Shown here: piece after piece, positions 59,049 through 64,000 of the stretch
Numbering within the stretch: the first letter of the stretch is position 1
Layout: the number at the start of each line of letters is the position of its first letter
Assembly (NCBI RefSeq): GCF_015291705.1
Contig: NZ_CP030050.1
Location: 7,316,001 to 7,380,000 of the forward strand
Length of the DNA: 64,000 nt
Source of the DNA: Bradyrhizobium arachidis
GTDB taxonomy: Bacteria; Pseudomonadota; Alphaproteobacteria; Rhizobiales; Xanthobacteraceae
Direction: 5' to 3'
The notes under the pieces: model-generated
The model's database searches: none
Told to the model about the DNA's origin: nothing
The model's input: the letters and a program-made list of their open reading frames with translations, nothing else
Translations under genes and position numbers: made by a program

Positions 59049-60194
59049 ATGCTGCCCAATCGCCCCGTATTCGACGAAGAGCACACCCTTCTGCGCGAAA
59101 GCGTCCGGCGATTCGCCGCCGCGAAGATCGCGCCGCACTTCCAGGATTGGGAGAAGGCCGGGATCATCGACCGCGCATTGTGGCCGGCGGCAGGCCAAGC
59201 CGGCCTGCTCTGCCCTCAGGTGCCCGAGCAGTACGGCGGCATCGGCGGCGATTTCCGGCACAATGCCGTTGTCATCGAAGAACTCGCCTATTCGGGCTTT
59301 GCGGGTCCGGCGACCGACTTCTCCGTCCACAACGACGTCTGCTGCGGATATCTCCTGAGCTACGGCACGGAGGCGCAGAAGAAGAAATGGCTGCCGCGCA
59401 TGATCTCGGGCGAGGCCGTCTGCGCCATCGCCATGACCGAGCCCGGAACCGGCAGCGATCTCCAGGGCATTCGCACGCGTGCCGTGCGCGAAGGCGATGA
59501 GTATGTCATCTCCGGTCAGAAGACCTTCATTTCGAACGGCCAGATGTGCGATCTCGTCATCGCCGTGACGCGCACCAATCCGGACGGCGGATCGCGCGGC
59601 ATGAGCCTGATCCTCGTCGAAACCGATCGGCCCGGATTTCGCCACGGTCGCAACCTCGACAAGCTTGGTCATCTCTCTTCCGATACGTCGGAGCTATTCT
59701 TCGACCAGGTCCGCGTTCCCGTAACCAATCTGCTTGGCTCGGAAGGCGGCGCAATGGCCGCGCTGATGAGCGAACTGCCGCAGGAGCGCCTGACGATCGC
59801 CCTTCACTCAATCGCATCGGCGCAGAAGGCGTTCGACATCACCAGGGCCTACGTCCTCGAGCGCAAGGCGTTTGGACAGGCGATCGGCTCCTATCAGAAC
59901 ACGCGCTTCAAGCTCGCGGACCTCAAATCCGACCTTCAGGTCGGCTGGGCCTATGTCGATCAGTGCCTCGCCCAGCACGTTCGTGGAGAGTTGACGACCT
60001 ACGCCGCCTCGACCGCAAAACTGTGGGTCACCGAAATGCACGGGCGACTGGTCGACCAGTGCCTGCAATTCTTCGGCGGCTATGGCTTCATGCGCGAATA
60101 CGAGATCTGCCGCCTGTTTGCGGACGCACGCGTGCTGCGGATCTATGGCGGCACGTCCGAGATCATGCGGGAGTTGATCTCCCGCAATCTCTGA
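59049..60194 (+). CDS. Acyl-CoA dehydrogenase (LCAD/AcdA-like), second of the operon
   Basis: 381 residues, similar to 55254-56435 throughout: PVFDEEHTLLRESVRRFAAA, MTEPGTGSDLQGIRTRAVRE, VISGQKTFISNGQMCDLVIA, LPQERLTIALHSIASAQKAF and RIYGGTSEIMRELISRNL. The shared QERL region and the GGT C-terminus place both in the LCAD-like branch. Two related dehydrogenases in one operon suggest two successive desaturations or two chain lengths. The ribosome site is weak. It is the last gene of the operon and convergent, seven bases apart, with the next gene. Confidence 0.93.
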   Translation: MLPNRPVFDEEHTLLRESVRRFAAAKIAPHFQDWEKAGIIDRALWPAAGQAGLLCPQVPEQYGGIGGDFRHNAVVIEELAYSGFAGPATDFSVHNDVCCGYLLSYGTEAQKKKWLPRMISGEAVCAIAMTEPGTGSDLQGIRTRAVREGDEYVISGQKTFISNGQMCDLVIAVTRTNPDGGSRGMSLILVETDRPGFRHGRNLDKLGHLSSDTSELFFDQVRVPVTNLLGSEGGAMAALMSELPQERLTIALHSIASAQKAFDITRAYVLERKAFGQAIGSYQNTRFKLADLKSDLQVGWAYVDQCLAQHVRGELTTYAASTAKLWVTEMHGRLVDQCLQFFGGYGFMREYEICRLFADARVLRIYGGTSEIMRELISRNL

Positions 60195-60201
60195 GGCGCG
60201 T

Positions 60202-61389
60202 TCAGTAGCTCTTCGGCAGGTCGAGCACCTTCTCGGCGATGAAGCTCAGCATGAGCTGCTCGGTGATCGGTGCAAGGCGGGTGATCGAGACTTCGCGGAA
60301 CAGCCGCTCGACGTGATACTCCTTTGCATAGCCAAAGCCGCCATGCGTCATGATCGCCTGCCAGGCGGCATCATGCCCCGCGCGCGCACCGAGGAACTTG
60401 GCACTGTTGGCCTCGGCGCCACACGGCTTTCCGGCATCGTAGAGCCAGGCGGCGCGCATCGCCATCAGCCAAGCCGACTCGAGGTACATCCATTTCTCGG
60501 CCAGCGGGTGCTGGATGCCCTGGTTCTGGCCGATCGGACGGTCGAACACGACCCGCTCTTTGGCATAGCGAGTTGCGCGTCGCAGCGCATCCTGCCCGAT
60601 TCCGATCGCCTCGACCGCGATCAGGATGCGCTCGGGATTGAGACTGTGCAGGATATAGGAGAAGCCCTTGCCTTCCTCGCCAATGCGATCCGCGTCGGGG
60701 ATGAAGAGGCCATCGATGAAGATGGCGTTGGAATCGACGGCCTTGCGGCCCATCTTGGGAATACGCCGCACCTCGATCTTGGAACGATCGAGATCGGTAT
60801 AGAAGATGGTGATGCCATCGGTCGGCCGCTGGCAGTCCTCGAACTTCGTCGTCCGCGTCAGCAGCATGATCTTGTTCGCGATCTGTGCCGTGGACGTCCA
60901 GACCTTCTGTCCGTGCACGCGATAACCACCGGGGACCTTCTCGGCGAAGGTCTTGATACGGGTAGTGTTCAGTCCGGCATCCGGCTCGGTGAAGCCGAAG
61001 CAGCATTGGTCCTCGCCCGACACCAGGCGCGGCACCCAGCGGCGCTTCTGCTCGTCAGTCCCCTTCACCACGATCGGATGCGGCCCGAACAGGTTGATAT
61101 GCACGGCCGACGCCGACGTCATCCCGCCGCCATGGCTCGCGACCTCATGCATCATGATGGCGGCCTCGGTGACGCCGAGCCCTGCACCGCCATACTCCTC
61201 GGGCATGGTAATGCCGAGCCAGCCGGCGTCCGCCATGGCGCGATGGAATTCGCGGGGAAACTCGCCGTCGTCATCGCGGGCCAGCCAGTACTCGTCATCG
61301 AACCGCGTGACGACCGCGCGCACGCCTTCGCGGATTGCGGCGTGATCTTCCGGAACGTCGAGCTGGTTGGAAAATGACCTGCTATCCAT
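60202..61389 (-). CDS. Acyl-CoA dehydrogenase
   Basis: 395 residues from ATG 61389 (GGGGAGGG upstream). The ATG lies inside the stop region of the CitE-like gene (ATGGATAG), an eight-base overlap. FGFTEPDAGLNTTRIKTFAE is an unusual loop with GLN in place of GSD, RVHGQKVWTSTAQIANKIML is standard, RVVFDRPIGQNQGIQHPLAE is the FAD segment and HGGFGYAKEYHVERLFREV the end. A long Arg-rich open frame upstream is not coding. Third gene of the MaoC-CitE operon. Confidence 0.92.
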   Translation of the reverse strand: MDSRSFSNQLDVPEDHAAIREGVRAVVTRFDDEYWLARDDDGEFPREFHRAMADAGWLGITMPEEYGGAGLGVTEAAIMMHEVASHGGGMTSASAVHINLFGPHPIVVKGTDEQKRRWVPRLVSGEDQCCFGFTEPDAGLNTTRIKTFAEKVPGGYRVHGQKVWTSTAQIANKIMLLTRTTKFEDCQRPTDGITIFYTDLDRSKIEVRRIPKMGRKAVDSNAIFIDGLFIPDADRIGEEGKGFSYILHSLNPERILIAVEAIGIGQDALRRATRYAKERVVFDRPIGQNQGIQHPLAEKWMYLESAWLMAMRAAWLYDAGKPCGAEANSAKFLGARAGHDAAWQAIMTHGGFGYAKEYHVERLFREVSITRLAPITEQLMLSFIAEKVLDLPKSY

Positions 61390-62263
61390 TCGAATGTCCC
61401 TCCCCGACCGACGCCAGGGTGCGCCGCGCTGCGACCAGATGCGGAATGTCGTACATCTTCCCGTCGATCCCGACCGTGCCGACATCAGGCGCCGCGGCAA
61501 ACGCCGCGACGACGCGACGTGCATGCGCGAGATCGGCATCTGAGGGCGTGAAACAGGTATTGATGGTCGCGACTTGAGCCGGGTGGATCGCGACGCGGCC
61601 GACGAAACCGTCGCGGCGCGCCAGCCGGCAGCTTTCGGCGAGGCCATCCTGATCCCTGAAGTCCGCATAGAGCGTATCCAGCGCGGCGACGCCGGCTGCA
61701 CCCGCGGCGAACAGGCATTGCGCGCGCGCCACCTGGTAGGGGAAGGTCCAGTTGCCGTCCGCCTCCTTGTTCGTGAGCGCGCCCAGGGCCGCGCTCAGGT
61801 CTTCCGCCCCCCAGGTCATGGCAACCAGCCGCTCGTTCTTGCGCGCGTAGCCGTTGAACCCGATCATGGCGGCCGGTGTTTCAGTCGCAACAACCAGCAG
61901 CTTGACGTCCCCCGGCGGAATACCGGTCGCGACCTCCAGCACATCGACATAGTGCGAGACGAGGTCGACGTCCTCGATGCCGTTGACCTTCGGGATGAGG
62001 AGACCATCGAGACCCGGACGAACCACCGCCGCCAGGTCTTCCAGCGTGAGCCCCGTCCCGAACGGATTGATGCGGACCAGGAACGACCAGTTGCGCGGCC
62101 CGCCGCCCAACAGATCCTTCACGGCACCTCGCGCAAAAGCCTTGCGTCCCGGGGCCACGGAGTCCTCGAGGTCGAGGATCAGCGCATCGGCGCCGATGCC
62201 GTCCGCCTTGGCGAACTTGCGTTCACTATCGGCAGGCACAAAGAGCAGCGAGCGGAGCTTCAT
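61382..62263 (-). CDS. HpcH/HpaI aldolase family, CitE-like (malyl/citramalyl-CoA lyase type)
   Basis: 293 residues. RSLLFVPADSERKFAKA, DALILDLEDSVAPGRKAFAR (acidic metal ligand), SFLVRINPFGTGLTLEDLAA (catalytic Arg) and ATETPAAMIGFNGYARKNER with GAEDLSAALGALTNKEADG form the CitE TIM-barrel motifs. AIHPAQVATINTCFTPSDAD is the C-terminal signature. The family cleaves or forms 3-hydroxyacyl-CoA thioesters such as malyl-, methylmalyl- or citramalyl-CoA. It overlaps the MaoC gene by four bases (ATGA), reminiscent of the mesaconyl-CoA hydratase/malyl-CoA lyase pairing. Confidence 0.92.
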   Translation of the reverse strand: MKLRSLLFVPADSERKFAKADGIGADALILDLEDSVAPGRKAFARGAVKDLLGGGPRNWSFLVRINPFGTGLTLEDLAAVVRPGLDGLLIPKVNGIEDVDLVSHYVDVLEVATGIPPGDVKLLVVATETPAAMIGFNGYARKNERLVAMTWGAEDLSAALGALTNKEADGNWTFPYQVARAQCLFAAGAAGVAALDTLYADFRDQDGLAESCRLARRDGFVGRVAIHPAQVATINTCFTPSDADLAHARRVVAAFAAAPDVGTVGIDGKMYDIPHLVAARRTLASVGEGHSNG

Positions 62264-62712
62264 GCGGGCCTCCGCATCATCAACCCGCTCCTGCGGCAGT
62301 AAACCACTTCCTCGTCGCGCTGATTGAAGCCGCGATGCTCGAACGTCACGATGCCCTGCGTCGGACGCGACTTGCTTTCCCTGACGGCAACGACTTTGGT
62401 TTCGGCTCGCAGCGTGTCACCGGCGAACACCGGCCGCGGAAATTTGGTGTCCTCCATTCCGAGATTGCCGACGGTGGTTCCCAGCGTCGTGTCCTGAACC
62501 GATAGTCCGATGATCAGGCCGAGCGTGAAGATCGAATTCATCAAGGGCTTCCCGAACTCGGTGCCCTTGGCGTAGTCGTGATCGATATGGACCGCCGCCG
62601 GATTGTAGGTCAGCGACGAGAACAGGATGTTGTCCATGTCCGTCACGGTGCGCCGGATTTCATGAACGAAGGTCTGTCCGACCGAGAACTGCTCGAAATA
62701 GAGCCCCGCCAT
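62260..62712 (-). CDS. MaoC-family (R)-enoyl-CoA hydratase, mesaconyl-CoA hydratase-like
   Basis: 150 residues, single hot-dog. YFEQFSVGQTFVHEIRRTVT, FSSLTYNPAAVHIDHDYAKG (catalytic Asp/His replaced partly by N and H in YNPAAVHID), FGKPLMNSIFTLGLIIGLSV and FAGDTLRAETKVVAVRESKS. The (T)YNPxxVHxD pattern is that of short MaoC proteins placed beside CitE genes. GAGGCAAG precedes the ATG. It starts the three-gene operon 62712-60202. Likely reaction: hydration of a branched enoyl-CoA for the lyase. Confidence 0.9.
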   Translation of the reverse strand: MAGLYFEQFSVGQTFVHEIRRTVTDMDNILFSSLTYNPAAVHIDHDYAKGTEFGKPLMNSIFTLGLIIGLSVQDTTLGTTVGNLGMEDTKFPRPVFAGDTLRAETKVVAVRESKSRPTQGIVTFEHRGFNQRDEEVVYCRRSGLMMRRPA

Positions 62713-62806
62713 TGCTTGCCTCTTGTCATCTATTTGGAGGGTGAGGCGGCCCGCAGCCGCCGCGATGTCCTTGTCTCCCGACCAAGTTCTACCGTATACT
62801 CATATC

Positions 62807-62820
62807 GTACACAAGCGTAC
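62807..62820. promoter_or_regulatory. Operator-like site J (minus: GTAC-GCTTGT-GTAC)
   Basis: A perfect GTAC-N6-GTAC with the best consensus core. It ends 18 bases before the reductase start, where it would cover the -10 region, and lies 95 bases from the divergent MaoC gene. Confidence 0.7.
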
Positions 62821-62838
62821 TATTTATGAGGATCGCTC

Positions 62839-63852
62839 ATGTCCGCCCGCGAAAATCGACAGGTTCGGCTGACGGCCCGGCCACGTGGGATACCGCAAGC
62901 CGAGCATTTTTCACTCATGACGGAGCCCGTGGCCGGACCCGGCAAAGGCGAGATCCTGGTCGAAAACCGCTATCTCTCGGTCGATCCGGCGCAGCGCGGG
63001 TGGGCCAATGATGAGGGGAACTATAGCGCCCCCGTGCCACTCGACACGCCGATGCGCGCGCTGGCCGTGGGGGAAATTATCGAAAGCAATGTGCCGGAGC
63101 TTCGCGCAGGCGAGTTCGTCTATGGATGGTTTGGCTGGCAGCGCTATTGCGTCGCCACACCCGACGCCGTTCTGCGGCGCGTCGTTCCGTCCGCCCTCCC
63201 GCTCAGCGCCAATCTCAGCGTACTCGGCATGAACGGCCTGACCGCCTATCTTGCCTTTCACGGCCTCGGCGATCCCAAGCCCGGCGAGCACGTTCTGGTG
63301 TCGACCGCTGCCGGCAGCGTCGGAAGCTTTGTCGGCCAGCTCGCACGCATTGCCGGATGCCGCGCCGTCGGGCTCACCAGCTCCGCCGACAAGATGGCAC
63401 AAGCCAAGGCCCGCTACGGCTATCAGGACATGATCAACTACCGCGAGGCTGGCGACCTCGGCGCGGCCATTCGCGCGGCGTGCCCTGATGGCAATGACAT
63501 CTTCTTCGACAACACTGGCGGCGCAATCGCCGATGCCGCCATCCGGACCATGCGGCTGCGTGGACGCATCATCCAGTGCGGCACGGCCGCGAACGCGTCC
63601 TGGACTCCCGTCCCGACCGGCCCGCGCCCCGAACGTGAGATCCTCACGCGCAGGCTGCGCTGGTCAGGCTTCATCATCTTCGATCATCTCGCGGAATTCG
63701 ACGCCGCCGCAGCGCGCCTCGCCGAGCTCGCGCTTGCCGGCCAGATCGTCCACGACGAGGAGGTCCTGCCGGGACTGGAGCACGCCCCCAGCGCGATCGC
63801 ACGGCTTTACCGCGGTGAGAACCAGGGCAAGCTGATCATCGCGGTGGACTAA
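62839..63852 (+). CDS. NADP-dependent medium-chain reductase (curcumin/LTB4 12-HD reductase-like)
   Basis: 337 residues. RQVRLTARPRGIPQAEHFSL and NRYLSVDPAQRGWANDEGNY are typical of the zinc-free PTGR/CurA family. GMNGLTAYLAFHGLGDPKPG and VLVSTAAGSVGSFVGQLARI bind NADPH, and DIFFDNTGGAIADAAIRTMR is the Rossmann end. Such enzymes reduce alpha,beta-double bonds of enones. No zinc-ligand Cys cluster is present. GAGGAT lies before the ATG. Its stop TAA is embedded in the second palindromic element. It is alone on its transcript. Confidence 0.92.
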   Translation: MSARENRQVRLTARPRGIPQAEHFSLMTEPVAGPGKGEILVENRYLSVDPAQRGWANDEGNYSAPVPLDTPMRALAVGEIIESNVPELRAGEFVYGWFGWQRYCVATPDAVLRRVVPSALPLSANLSVLGMNGLTAYLAFHGLGDPKPGEHVLVSTAAGSVGSFVGQLARIAGCRAVGLTSSADKMAQAKARYGYQDMINYREAGDLGAAIRAACPDGNDIFFDNTGGAIADAAIRTMRLRGRIIQCGTAANASWTPVPTGPRPEREILTRRLRWSGFIIFDHLAEFDAAAARLAELALAGQIVHDEEVLPGLEHAPSAIARLYRGENQGKLIIAVD

Positions 63853-63951
63853 AGCATGATCCGGAAAAGTGCGGAGCGGTTTTCCGAAGAGATCATGCTC
63901 AAACAACAACCTAAAGCGCGATGACGATTCACCCCAATCTCATCGCGCTTT
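63850..63951 (-). repeat. Dispersed palindromic element, copy 2 (inverted relative to copy 1)
   Basis: It contains AGCATGATCCGGAAAA...TTTTCCG...GATCATGCT (63853-63899) and AGCGCGATGA/TCATCGCGCT arms (63915-63924 and 63940-63949). Its reverse complement matches 13058-13160 at most positions. Here the outer arm AGCATGATC/GATCATGCT pairs perfectly. It overlaps the TAA stop of the upstream reductase and probably works as a terminator or mRNA 3' end. Confidence 0.85.
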
Positions 63952-63964
63952 CGGCGGCGGGCCG

Positions 63965-64000
63965 CTACGCGCTGGCCTTCCGCTTCATCACCTCGGGCAG
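63965..64000 (-). CDS. C-terminal end of an unidentified gene (cut by window edge)
   Basis: The reverse strand from 64000 reads LPEVMKRKASA followed by TAG at 63965-63967. High GC and third-position bias fit a coding end, but eleven residues are too few to name a family. The gene continues beyond the window. Confidence 0.4.
   Translation of the reverse strand: MPEVMKRKASA

Overview
The window reads as chromosome of a GC-rich alphaproteobacterium, most likely Bradyrhizobium or a close Nitrobacteraceae relative. The reasons are the density of acyl-CoA dehydrogenases, CaiB-type CoA transferases and branched-chain-amino-acid-type binding proteins, genes resembling BadH/BadI of Rhodopseudomonas, HupE/UreJ proteins, and two copies of a palindromic element (13058-13160 and 63850-63951) of a kind common in these genomes. 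There is no rRNA, tRNA, CRISPR array, phage or transposase. The species call is an inference.

Layout. (1) 1-7531: a minus-strand catabolic operon (enoyl-CoA hydratase, NDP-forming acyl-CoA synthetase, ABC binding protein, acyl-CoA dehydrogenase, SDR, small acyl-CoA dehydrogenase, SDR). It is divergent from an orphan TTT-type binding protein (7721-8698), which is followed by a TetR repressor gene and an SMP-30 lactonase gene. Three near-identical GACCG/CGGTC palindromes sit in the two promoter regions. (2) 10.4-14.2 kb: a LysR regulator divergent from a luciferase-like monooxygenase and flavin reductase, then small genes and a GspN-like protein. (3) 14.4-26.1 kb: a putative nickel/cobalt acquisition island. 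A TonB-dependent receptor lies behind a perfect GTATGA-N16-TCATAC NikR-type box. It is followed by a fused membrane/spermidine-synthase protein, a 2OG-Fe(II) oxygenase, a DUF3604 (PHP-like) protein with a His/Asp tail, a membrane-anchored parvulin and three HupE/UreJ membrane proteins.

(4) 26.3-33.9 kb: a GntR/FadR-regulated acyl-CoA operon (GntR, enoyl-CoA hydratase, a natural fusion of two acyl-CoA dehydrogenases, CaiB), divergent from an acyl-CoA dehydrogenase and a binding protein. (5) 34-63.9 kb: a large degradation locus. It contains an lva-like operon (acyl-CoA ligase, two SDRs, ACAD11-like dehydrogenase, APH-type kinase, nitroreductase, racemase/CoA-transferase), an ABC transporter whose LivM gene is frameshifted near its 3' end, a second kinase, a thiolase + DUF35 pair, BadH/BadI-like ring-processing enzymes with a beta-keto acid cleavage enzyme, three further acyl-CoA dehydrogenases, a MaoC/CitE pair, and two medium-chain reductases.

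The genes of region 5 are tied together by a repeated operator-like motif, GTAC-N6-GTAC (core GCTWGT), found in every divergent promoter region between 41.4 and 62.8 kb. No matching regulator lies in that half of the window. Together they look like one coordinately controlled pathway: uptake of a carboxylic (possibly alicyclic or gamma-oxygenated) acid, CoA activation, dehydrogenation, hydration, oxidation, ring or chain cleavage, and thiolysis.
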